Source of the DNA: Paenibacillus silvisoli
Lineage (GTDB): Bacteria > Bacillota > Bacilli > Paenibacillales > Paenibacillaceae
Length of the DNA stretch: 64,000 bases
Reading direction: 5' to 3'
NCBI RefSeq assembly: GCF_030866765.1
Contig: NZ_CP133017.1
Location: forward strand, 4,733,501-4,797,500
The position numbers and the translations under genes were made by a program. Under the pieces are notes generated by a model. The model saw only the letters and a list, made by a program, of their open reading frames with translations. It was not told where the DNA came from and made no database searches. Of this stretch, positions 34,929 to 42,349 are shown piece after piece; positions within the stretch are counted from its first letter, which is position 1; each line of letters opens with the position of its first letter.

Positions 34929-36575
34929 ATGCCATTAAACAGCCTATGGCTGCGGACGGCGGCTGCCCTTCTCGTTTGCGTTAGTATCGCATGCACCATT
35001 TATCCGCATACTAATTCCGCAGGCGCTGCAGCCGCGCTTCCGTATGACGATATACGCCCTAATTATGCGCAAGACGCTATCTTGAACATGACGAAAAATA
35101 AGCTGATGAACGGGACGGGCAACCGCCGCTTCGAGCCGCTTAAAGCCGTATCCCGCGCCGAATTCATCGCGATGATCGACCGGCTGCTGGCGATTAAGCC
35201 CGTCGCGAGCCCGATTCCGGCCTTTGCCGACGTGCCGAAGACGGCGTGGTATTACGAGTGGATTCAGCCTGCCGTGCAATTAGGCATCGCCAAAGGCACC
35301 TTTGCGGCGCGGTTCGAGCCTGGCCGCTCTCTAACGCGCGAGGAAGCCGCCGTCATTCTGGCACGCGCCTTGAAGCAGTCTTTGGATGCTTCGCCGGACA
35401 CGCACGGCAAGCCGTTTAATGATCAAGAGCAAATCAGCCCTTGGGCACGCTCCTCCGTCGCTCAGCTGGTTCGCATCGACCTGCTCGCAGGCAATGACGG
35501 GAAGTTCCTTCCCCGCGACTTGATTACAAGGCAAGAGGCCGCCGTGCTGATGAACCGGGCTTGGACGCATGCCGGTTGGACGGAACAGCTTCAGGGGGCG
35601 CAGCCGGCCGCCATTCAGCTCGGGTGGCAGTACAATCAGACGACGCAGCAATTCAAACGGCAGGTGACGAATTCCGAAGTCAATACGTTGTCGCCTCGCT
35701 GGTACTATTTAAGCAAGACCGGTTCGATCGAGGATCAGACGGATACTCCCCTCGTCACATGGGCTCGCCAGGAAGGGAAAGCCGTCTGGGCGATGGTCGG
35801 CAATCACTCCGATCAGGAAGCGACGCATGCGATGTTAACCGATGCGAAGCAGCGCCAAGCTTTCGTGCGTCAATTAACGGACCGTGTCCGGAAGTATGGC
35901 TTGGACGGCTTAAATATCGATTTCGAAAATATGATGCCGGAGGACCGAAATAACTTCACCGCCTTTATTATGGCCCTCCATGAAGAAATGAAGTCCATTC
36001 CGGCCGTACTTTCGGTCAACGTCTCGCCTGATTTCGGCACGGATTGGACAGCCGTATTCGACTACGCCGCATTGGCCCGGCAAGCGGATTACATCGTCCT
36101 GATGGGCTATGACGAGCACTGGGGCGGCGCGCCGGTTCCGGGATCGGTTTCCTCGCTGCCTTGGCTCCGGCTTGGCATGGAAACGCTGCTGAAGCAGGCT
36201 CCTGCGCATAAAGTGATTTTGGCTTTGCCGCTCTACACGCGCAATTGGACGGTTTTCGGCACTGGCGCCATCCAGTCCGCGGATATTACGCTTCAACAGC
36301 AAGATCTGCTCGTGTCGACCAAGAACGTGCAAGTGCTGTGGGATGATCAGTTAGGACAATATCGGGGTCAGTATTATGACGCATCCGCTCTGCTCAACCA
36401 AATCTGGCTGGAAGACGGACGTTCGTTAGCCCAGAAAGTGAGCTTGGGCGAGCAGCATCAAGTCGCGGGGTATGGGTACTGGTACATGGGTGGCGAAAGT
36501 GCCGATGTGTGGACGAGCGTGCGCAATACGATCCGGTTTAGCTCTTATCATTTCTCCTCATCTACTGCAAAATAA
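34929..36575 (+). CDS. SLH-domain GH18 glycosidase (cell-surface anchored)
   Basis: 548 residues. The signal peptide (about 1-33) is followed by three S-layer homology repeats (about 40-215: FADVPKTAWYYEWIQPAVQLGI, FEPGRSLTREEAAVILARAL, FLPRDLITRQEAAVLMNRAW). A GH18 domain then has catalytic DGLNIDFEN (Glu333), YIVLMGYDEHW and GYGYWYMGGES. The DxxNxDxE form is that of SleL/YaaH-like N-acetylglucosaminidases. It is anchored to secondary cell wall polymer and probably acts on peptidoglycan or chitin-like glycans. It has its own terminator. Confidence 0.93.
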   Translation: MPLNSLWLRTAAALLVCVSIACTIYPHTNSAGAAAALPYDDIRPNYAQDAILNMTKNKLMNGTGNRRFEPLKAVSRAEFIAMIDRLLAIKPVASPIPAFADVPKTAWYYEWIQPAVQLGIAKGTFAARFEPGRSLTREEAAVILARALKQSLDASPDTHGKPFNDQEQISPWARSSVAQLVRIDLLAGNDGKFLPRDLITRQEAAVLMNRAWTHAGWTEQLQGAQPAAIQLGWQYNQTTQQFKRQVTNSEVNTLSPRWYYLSKTGSIEDQTDTPLVTWARQEGKAVWAMVGNHSDQEATHAMLTDAKQRQAFVRQLTDRVRKYGLDGLNIDFENMMPEDRNNFTAFIMALHEEMKSIPAVLSVNVSPDFGTDWTAVFDYAALARQADYIVLMGYDEHWGGAPVPGSVSSLPWLRLGMETLLKQAPAHKVILALPLYTRNWTVFGTGAIQSADITLQQQDLLVSTKNVQVLWDDQLGQYRGQYYDASALLNQIWLEDGRSLAQKVSLGEQHQVAGYGYWYMGGESADVWTSVRNTIRFSSYHFSSSTAK

Positions 36576-36579
36576 CGCG

Positions 36580-36614
36580 AACAGGCTGCCTTCCCCGGCA
36601 GCCTGTTTTATTTT
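36580..36614 (+). terminator. terminator of the GH18 gene
   Basis: AACAGGCTGCC (loop TTCCCC) GGCAGCCTGTT followed by TTATTTT. Confidence 0.9.
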
Positions 36615-36654
36615 CCCATTATTCTTGTTCATATTCTCCTCAATTCCCGCGAAA

Positions 36655-37200
36655 TTGGCCAGATAAGCGCTGCTGCAACCGTTAGGTGCACTTCGCGTCC
36701 TTCAAAATCCGCTAACGGTTGCCATAGCGCCTATTTGGCTCAACATGCTTGAATTCCGTCTGTAACGGTTGCCACAGCGCTTATTCGCCTCCATACCCTC
36801 GAAATTCGTGTCTTTTTGGCCAAATAAGCGCTGCTGCAACCGTTAGTACTACAAAAGCGGCCTTTTTCGGTGAAATAGGCGCTGTGGCATCCGTTAGGTG
36901 ACGCTTCGCGTCCTTCAAATCCGCTAAAGGTTGCCTCGGCGCCTATTCGCCTCCCATTCCCGCGAAATTCATATCCTTTTGGCCAAATAAGCGTTGCTTC
37001 AACCGTTAGCACTACAAAATCGGCCCTTTTCGGTGAAATAGGCGCTGTGGCATCCGTTAGGTGACGCTTCGCGTCCTTCAAATCCGCTAAAGGTTGCCTC
37101 GGCGCCTATTCGCCTCCCATTCCCGCGAAATTCGTATCCTCTTGGTCATATTAACGCTGCTACAACCGTTAGCACTACAAAAGCTGCCTTTTTCAGTAAA
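36655..37200. repeat. TAACGGTTGCC-family repeat array, locus B
   Basis: About ten units in alternating orientation: CAACCGTT-type at 36676, 36837, 36888, 37000, 37051 and 37149, and AACGGTTG-type at 36714, 36764, 36926 and 37089. Each is beside a GCGCT / AGCGC block and an AAATA(A/G)GCG stretch. Adjacent same-strand units are 50-51 bp apart. A 163-bp block is tandemly duplicated (36838-37000 and 37001-37163) with few differences. The open frame across it on the minus strand is not a gene. Confidence 0.85.
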
Positions 37201-37214
37201 ATAGACGTTCGGTT

Positions 37215-37258
37215 GAAAAACAAAGAGAAACCCAGCATTTAATAAACGCGGGTTTCTC
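37215..37258 (-). terminator. terminator of the 37.3-54.9 kb gene cluster
   Basis: On the minus strand, GAGAAACCC and GGGTTTCTC enclose a 16-nt loop and are followed by TTTGTTTTT. It closes the long minus-strand cluster after the last LacI gene. Confidence 0.85.
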
Positions 37259-37266
37259 AGACACCG

Positions 37267-38283
37267 TCATCCCGGCCTAATGCTGGAATGCCGCACGACA
37301 AGCCTCGGCATCAGCTTGATTTCGCCTTCTACCCGCGGAATGCCCTGCAGCCGGTCCATTAGCACCTGCGCCGACCGTCTGCCGATTTCCTCCTGGACGA
37401 GCGACACCGACGTCAGCTTCGGATGGACGCGCGATGCGATATCCAGATTATCCATGCCGACGATCGCGATGTCTTCCGGAATGCGCAGCGCCGCTTCCTC
37501 GCACGCTTTCATGACGCCGATCGCGAGCAAATCGTTCGCGGCCACGATGGCTTCGGGGAGCTCGGAGCGCTGCAGCCAAGACTTGGCCGTCGTGTAGCCG
37601 CCATTCTCCGTATAGTCCGATTCCGCCACGTAATCGTACAGCACCGGAAGCCCTGCTTTGTCCATTGCGTCGCGAAACCCGCACAGCCGCTGGTAGCCGG
37701 TCTGCTCGCTGCTGTTGCCGCCGATGTAGCCGATCCGCTCGATCCCCTGCGCGATCAAATGCTCCGTCCCGAGCTTGATGCCGTGATAGGTGTCGGTATA
37801 CACGTAATCGAACCGGTCCTCGCCTTCGGGAGAAACGTATTTGTTCGTAAGCACGACCGGCGCCTGCACGGCGTTGATCGCATCGATATTCTCGTCATTG
37901 AAGTTGAAGGAGACCATAATCATGCCGTCGGCCACCTTCTCCTTCAAGTTTTGAATCGCCTTCAGCTCTTCCTTCAAGCTATGCTTCGTATAGAAGAGAA
38001 TCATCAAGTAGCCGTGCTCCTCCAGCACTTGATTGATGCCGTTGATCATATCGAAGTAGAACGGGTTGCAAATATCGGGCACCGCGAAAATAATCTTTTT
38101 CGTCTGCCGCATCTTCAGGATCTGCGCCGCGCTGACAGGCGCGTAGTTCATTTCTTTCGCCGCCGCCAGAATGCGGCTTTTCGTTTTTTGACCGCAATAG
38201 CCTCTACCGGACAGCGCTCTGGATACGGTAGAGGGTGAAACGCCGACCCGCTCTGCAATATGGTAGATGGTATTGTTATCCAT
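37267..38283 (-). CDS. LacI-family regulator (cluster 3' end)
   Basis: 338 residues. The N-terminal LacI HTH (TIYHIAERVGVSPSTVSRALSG) and hinge (YAPVSAAQILK) precede a periplasmic-binding-like effector domain (KKIIFAVPDICNPFYFDMI, EAIVAANDLLAIGVMKA, VGMDNLDIASRVHPKLTSV). It is the last gene of the long carbohydrate cluster, 8 bp after the GH172 gene. No good ribosome site stands before the ATG, so translation may depend on coupling. It probably senses a product of the same polysaccharide; candidate operators are at 47945 and 50285. Confidence 0.95.
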   Translation of the reverse strand: MDNNTIYHIAERVGVSPSTVSRALSGRGYCGQKTKSRILAAAKEMNYAPVSAAQILKMRQTKKIIFAVPDICNPFYFDMINGINQVLEEHGYLMILFYTKHSLKEELKAIQNLKEKVADGMIMVSFNFNDENIDAINAVQAPVVLTNKYVSPEGEDRFDYVYTDTYHGIKLGTEHLIAQGIERIGYIGGNSSEQTGYQRLCGFRDAMDKAGLPVLYDYVAESDYTENGGYTTAKSWLQRSELPEAIVAANDLLAIGVMKACEEAALRIPEDIAIVGMDNLDIASRVHPKLTSVSLVQEEIGRRSAQVLMDRLQGIPRVEGEIKLMPRLVVRHSSIRPG

Positions 38284-38291
38284 AGGCTTCG

Positions 38292-39374
38292 CTAAATGAC
38301 TTCCCGCTCGTCATTGCCCGGCAGCTGCGGAAACGGCGCATGCGGTTCGGCCTGATACCAATAAGCGGTCGACGCGATGTCGCTTTGCTGCGGCAAATAT
38401 CGGCGTTCCGAGCGCCAGCCGAGATCTTGAATCGTCACCTTCAGATCGTTCTTGAAGCGGATCGGATCCATTACATGCCAGCGGTACATGCCGAAGCGTT
38501 GCTGGCTCCGGTACAGCCCGTCCGGCTTGATCGCTTGATGCATGCCGAGGTACGCCGTCGAGTACGTTCTGTACGTGCCCTGCGGCTGTTCCCAGTTCCA
38601 AGCGCCGCCGAAATAATCCTCGGTTCCCGTGCCGCAAATCGTCGGAAACTCGCTGTCCCCGTCCATGTAAAACTTGATTTCGCCTTCTCCCCACCAGCCC
38701 GTGTTGTTGACCTGCCAAGCCAAGTAAGTGCCGACGAAGTGGCCGTTGCCCTTCACGCCGTCAAGAATCGTATGCACGTCCTTGTACGCAACCGGGTTGC
38801 TGCGGCGCCATTGCGCGTGAAAATAAGCCGCGTCGTCCGGTACGTCCGTAAGCGTGTAGTCGATTTGGTAGTACAAGACCGCTTTGTCCTTGTTCGTGTT
38901 CTCCATCGTCACTCTGGCCGTTTTGCGGAACGGCATGACCCAGTAGCTGTTGAAGCCGCCTGCCGGATTGACCGCGATCGGGAGCGAATTCACGTCCGCC
39001 CGTTCCTGCCAGCCGTTGCAGAAGAAATCGCAAACCGGCACTTCGACCGAAGGCGATTCTTCCCCGTCCCAATAGAGACGGAAAATCATGTTCCGCCACT
39101 GACCCGGGAAGCAGGTCAGCCAAATATGCTGAATGGCGCCAGGCCCCTGTATTTCGCCCATCGTAAATTCCACGCCCGGCTCGATTTCCACGGAAGGCGA
39201 TACCTTCCAGCCGATGCCTAGGTCGCGCGCGCAGGCTGCGCCGGTTCCTTCCGTCGCCATCGCGCCTTTGCCCTTCTCGCCCGTGAAGTTTTCCGGGCTG
39301 ATCGATCTCGTGACCGCATTCGATAAACGCATTAAGTTGCCCATACCCATATCAAGTCCGTTAAATGGCTGCAT
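38292..39374 (-). CDS. GH172 (DUF2961) furanosidase, copy A
   Basis: 360 residues, full-length DUF2961. Conserved stretches are EIQGPGAIQHIWLTC, FRLYWDGEESPSVEVPVCDFF, GEGEIKFYMDGDSEFPTICGTG with TEDYFGGAW (region of the carboxylate catalytic residues), and IASTAYWYQAEPHAPF. GH172 enzymes split alpha-D-fructofuranosides or alpha-D-arabinofuranosides. There is no signal peptide, so it acts inside the cell on imported oligosaccharides. The neighbours (two DUF4185 lipoproteins, FucI, AraB) favour D-arabinofuranosides. It is distinct in sequence from copy B at 49146-50255. Confidence 0.9.
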   Translation of the reverse strand: MQPFNGLDMGMGNLMRLSNAVTRSISPENFTGEKGKGAMATEGTGAACARDLGIGWKVSPSVEIEPGVEFTMGEIQGPGAIQHIWLTCFPGQWRNMIFRLYWDGEESPSVEVPVCDFFCNGWQERADVNSLPIAVNPAGGFNSYWVMPFRKTARVTMENTNKDKAVLYYQIDYTLTDVPDDAAYFHAQWRRSNPVAYKDVHTILDGVKGNGHFVGTYLAWQVNNTGWWGEGEIKFYMDGDSEFPTICGTGTEDYFGGAWNWEQPQGTYRTYSTAYLGMHQAIKPDGLYRSQQRFGMYRWHVMDPIRFKNDLKVTIQDLGWRSERRYLPQQSDIASTAYWYQAEPHAPFPQLPGNDEREVI

Positions 39375-39412
39375 TGTTTGATCATCCTTTATCTGTGTTA
39401 GATTCGATTCGA

Positions 39413-41098
39413 TTAGTTATAGTAAACTTCCAGCTCCGCAACGGAGGTAAACGTCTCCTCGCCGCCCGGCTTGCCGATGATGCGCACGCCGTCGCCGGCG
39501 ATTTCATCGAAGGTGAACGCGTAGCTGTTCCCGTCCGCCTCCGCGCTCCCCGGATAGCTCGGAGCAACGCTAGCCTCTTCCACGTCGACCCATTTGAAAT
39601 TTTGACGCACTTGCACGCGGACGTTCTCGAACCAGCCGCCGTTCGACTGCGACTCGCCGCCAATCAACACGACTTTGTTCATCCGATACGATCTCGGCCA
39701 CGTATAGCCCCACCAATCTTCGCTCTTGCGCTCGCCGGTCCAGCTGTCCGCGCTCTCTTCGCGGCTGCCGTCGTTCAGTCTGGCCAAGCCGCCGTTGCTC
39801 ACCGTCCGCGCGTACGGCGTTACGCCATCCGCAACGGAAGCGAGCGCCAGGTTGTCGCCGCTTTTCTCGTTCGCCGGCTTTGTTTTCGCATAAGGCGTCA
39901 CCTTCATCTTGCGAAGCGAAAAATTGTAATTTTTCACGCCGCCGACGAAGGTATTGCTGTTCAGCCACATTTCCCGTCCGTCTTCGCTGATGAACTTGGA
40001 CGGAATAACCGTCGCATAGCCGCCGTTTTTCTCCGTCGACCACGGGTACACGCCGAAATCGCCGGAGTAGAACCTTTTCCACGGCCCCCAAGGCTTCGGC
40101 GCCTCGTAGAATTCGAACGTGTACTCGGTCCACGACGTATACAGATAGCGGTCAAGCGGCTTGTTATAGACGATGCTGCCTTGCGAAATCACCGACATAT
40201 GGCTCAATTCGTCCGTAAATCGTTCCATATAGACGCGGCGGTCATCCTGCAGAACCGGCTTGCGGCTTGCGATGTCGCCCGGCTTGGACCACTTGGCCTT
40301 ACCTTTCAGACTGCCCGTATAGAACTCCCACGCGCTGACGTCCTGAATGCCGTCCTTCGGCATTCTGGCCAAATACAGCTTCGTCGGGTCAGGCACCTTG
40401 TCGTTGAAGGAGTCCCGCCAGTTGTAATCGAGCCCATAGGCATAGACATAATCGTCAAACGTATTGTTCGCGCCGTCCTTCCCGTAATCGAGAAACATGA
40501 CGGTCGTGAACATATGATCGTTGAACATCGGCTCATCGCCCGGCGCGGTCCACGTTTTCCCTTTGTCCGTCGATTTATAGATCGTGGCTGCCGGTGCCTC
40601 GTTGAAAATATCGCCGCTTTTGTCATCCTTGCTTAAATCCTGCACCGCCATGTAGAGATCGCCGTTGACGGAAATCATTCCTGTCGGCTTGCGGTTATAC
40701 AGCTGGGGATCCGACCAAACCCGCGCTGCGCCGTCTCCCGAAGTCAACCGTTCGCCGTCCACGACGCCGCCGTTCCATGGGGTCCCCTTCAGCTTGTTCA
40801 CCACGATGTCCGACCAGTCTTGCGCAAAATCAAACCCGACGCCATCGCCGTTAGCCGTATACAGCTCATCGTCATCCGACCAGGCGACTGGCCAGAGATC
40901 CCCGTCGCTGTAGGATTGCAGCGTCGAAGCCGGTTCGACGTCCACCGTCGCGAAGAAGGTACTCTCCTCCGGAACCACGGGGCCTTGCGGATCCGCTTCC
41001 TCCGCGTCCATGCAGGACGTCAATGCGAGCAATATGCCTGCTGTAACCGCCAAAGCCTGCAGCCCCTTTCCCGTTGCTTTCGATCGTTCGTTCAGCAT
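39413..41098 (-). CDS. DUF4185-like lipoprotein with discoidin-like C-terminus
   Basis: 561 residues. Lipoprotein signal LALTSC (Cys29). Residues about 45-410 form a beta-propeller-like domain with YSDGDLWPVAWSDDDELYTANGDG, GDLYMAVQDLS, TIYKSTDKGKTW, LYLARMPKDG and a WEFYTG segment. This resembles DUF4185 (GH183 endo-D-arabinanases) though more distantly than the protein at 47999. Residues about 425-561 look like an F5/8 type C (discoidin) carbohydrate-binding domain (ARLNDGSREESADSW, VVLIGGESQSNGGWFENVRVQVRQ, VAELEVYYN). Likely a surface glycanase with a binding module. A purely sialidase/GH43-like assignment remains possible. Confidence 0.7.
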   Translation of the reverse strand: MLNERSKATGKGLQALAVTAGILLALTSCMDAEEADPQGPVVPEESTFFATVDVEPASTLQSYSDGDLWPVAWSDDDELYTANGDGVGFDFAQDWSDIVVNKLKGTPWNGGVVDGERLTSGDGAARVWSDPQLYNRKPTGMISVNGDLYMAVQDLSKDDKSGDIFNEAPAATIYKSTDKGKTWTAPGDEPMFNDHMFTTVMFLDYGKDGANNTFDDYVYAYGLDYNWRDSFNDKVPDPTKLYLARMPKDGIQDVSAWEFYTGSLKGKAKWSKPGDIASRKPVLQDDRRVYMERFTDELSHMSVISQGSIVYNKPLDRYLYTSWTEYTFEFYEAPKPWGPWKRFYSGDFGVYPWSTEKNGGYATVIPSKFISEDGREMWLNSNTFVGGVKNYNFSLRKMKVTPYAKTKPANEKSGDNLALASVADGVTPYARTVSNGGLARLNDGSREESADSWTGERKSEDWWGYTWPRSYRMNKVVLIGGESQSNGGWFENVRVQVRQNFKWVDVEEASVAPSYPGSAEADGNSYAFTFDEIAGDGVRIIGKPGGEETFTSVAELEVYYN

Positions 41099-41135
41099 GC
41101 TCTCTTTCTCCAGCCTCCTAACTCCCCATCACCGG

Positions 41136-42131
41136 CTAACGGATTTTGATTTGCACCTTAAGCAGCTCCGGGTCCTTCGGCTGAGCGAGGAACGCAGGCG
41201 TTTCTTCCAGCGTGATCACTTTGGAAACCAGCGGCTCCAGCGCGATGCGGCCTTCCATCACCCAGTCGAACGCGTTCAGGAACGTGTAATTGATGGCCAT
41301 CGAGCCCAGAATCGTCCAGTCCTTATGATAGAGATCGAACGGATTCAGCCGAATGCCTGCATCCTTCGGCGTAACCCCGAACTGCAGGTAAGTTGCCGTT
41401 TTGCCAAGATAAGCGAAGGCGCGTTCAATGACGGACGGGATGCCGGTCGCATCGACGACCACATCGAAGCGGCGGCCGGACAGCCGCGCCTGTTCGCTGA
41501 CAAACACCGCCTCGGTGGCGCCGAGCGCGAGTGCCATCTCCAGCTTTCGGGCCGATACGTCCACGACGGTCAGGCTGGAAGCGCCCAGCCGCGACAGCGA
41601 TTGCACCAATTGCAACCCCATCGCGCCCGCTCCGAACAGCAACACCGATTGCCCGGGCTTCAGCTGCAGCCGGTTCATCGCGTGCACGACGCAGGCCATC
41701 GGCTCGACGAAGGCGGCCGTTTCGAACGACATCTCGTCCGGGATCTTGACCGCGTTGCGGGCGGGCACGGCCACGAATTCCGCCATACTGCCGTTTACGG
41801 TGTTGCCGAGCGCGCCCCAATTCTCGCACTGATTGCCGCGGTTCGTGAGGCAGTAGCGGCATTTGCCGCAGAACAGCGACGGATCGGCCGTCACGCGATC
41901 GCCAACCGCGAAGCCTTCAACGCCTTCGCCCAGCTCATGAATGACGCCGGAAAATTCATGCCCCGGAATCAGCGGATACGGCGACAGAAACTCGCCTTCG
42001 AAGATGTGAAAATCCGTCCCGCAAATACCGGTCCGCATTACCTCAATGACAACCTCGCCCGTCTTCGGCGTCGGGTAGGGCACCTCTTTAATAACCGCCA
42101 CGCGCGGCTGCTCCATCACTAACGCTTTCAT
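41136..42131 (-). CDS. zinc-dependent medium-chain alcohol/polyol dehydrogenase
   Basis: 331 residues. Catalytic zinc ligands are GICGTDFH (Cys37) and GHE (His near 59). The structural zinc loop is FCGKCRYCLTNRGNQCEN (four Cys). The NAD fold is LLFGAGAMGLQLVQSL followed by VVDVSARKLEMA. It resembles sorbitol/arabinitol/threonine dehydrogenases. Within this cluster it might oxidise or reduce a pentose or pentitol such as D-arabinitol; no motif fixes that. It is separated from the DUF6259 gene by a 218-bp hairpin-rich gap and lies 37 bp before the DUF4185-like gene. Confidence 0.92.
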   Translation of the reverse strand: MKALVMEQPRVAVIKEVPYPTPKTGEVVIEVMRTGICGTDFHIFEGEFLSPYPLIPGHEFSGVIHELGEGVEGFAVGDRVTADPSLFCGKCRYCLTNRGNQCENWGALGNTVNGSMAEFVAVPARNAVKIPDEMSFETAAFVEPMACVVHAMNRLQLKPGQSVLLFGAGAMGLQLVQSLSRLGASSLTVVDVSARKLEMALALGATEAVFVSEQARLSGRRFDVVVDATGIPSVIERAFAYLGKTATYLQFGVTPKDAGIRLNPFDLYHKDWTILGSMAINYTFLNAFDWVMEGRIALEPLVSKVITLEETPAFLAQPKDPELLKVQIKIR

Positions 42132-42169
42132 CGCTGCACCTCTTCCACTCTTTTTTAAGCTCTAGCTGA

Positions 42170-42327
42170 GTCGAGCGAAGCAACTCAGCCCCCGCTGCCA
42201 CTGAAGGATTTGCCACTAAGCGACCTTTGGCCGAAGCGTAAGCGACGGCAATTTCGAACGAGAACGACTTTTGTACGCAGTACAACGGGAGTGCTCGTCG
42301 AAATTGCCGCAGCTGAAGCGCAGCTGC
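42170..42327. repeat. hairpin-rich intergenic element
   Basis: Three inverted repeats sit in one short gap. GCTGAGT / ACTCAGC is near 42170-42194. A long hairpin at 42247-42308 has arms GGCAATTTCGAACGAG and CTCGTCGAAATTGCC (one bulge) and an inner perfect TTGTAC-GCA-GTACAA. GCAGCTG / CAGCTGC is at 42309-42327. None has a good T-tract. It may be an mRNA processing or stabilising element, or a small mobile repeat. Confidence 0.6.
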
Positions 42328-42349
42328 CAACGGGAGCGCACCTGGCACC

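Noticed and set aside
36740..37081. 113-codon minus-strand frame in the repeat region at 36.7-37.1 kb
   Set aside because: It is the translation of the duplicated TAACGGTTGCC repeats; there is no start signal or domain.
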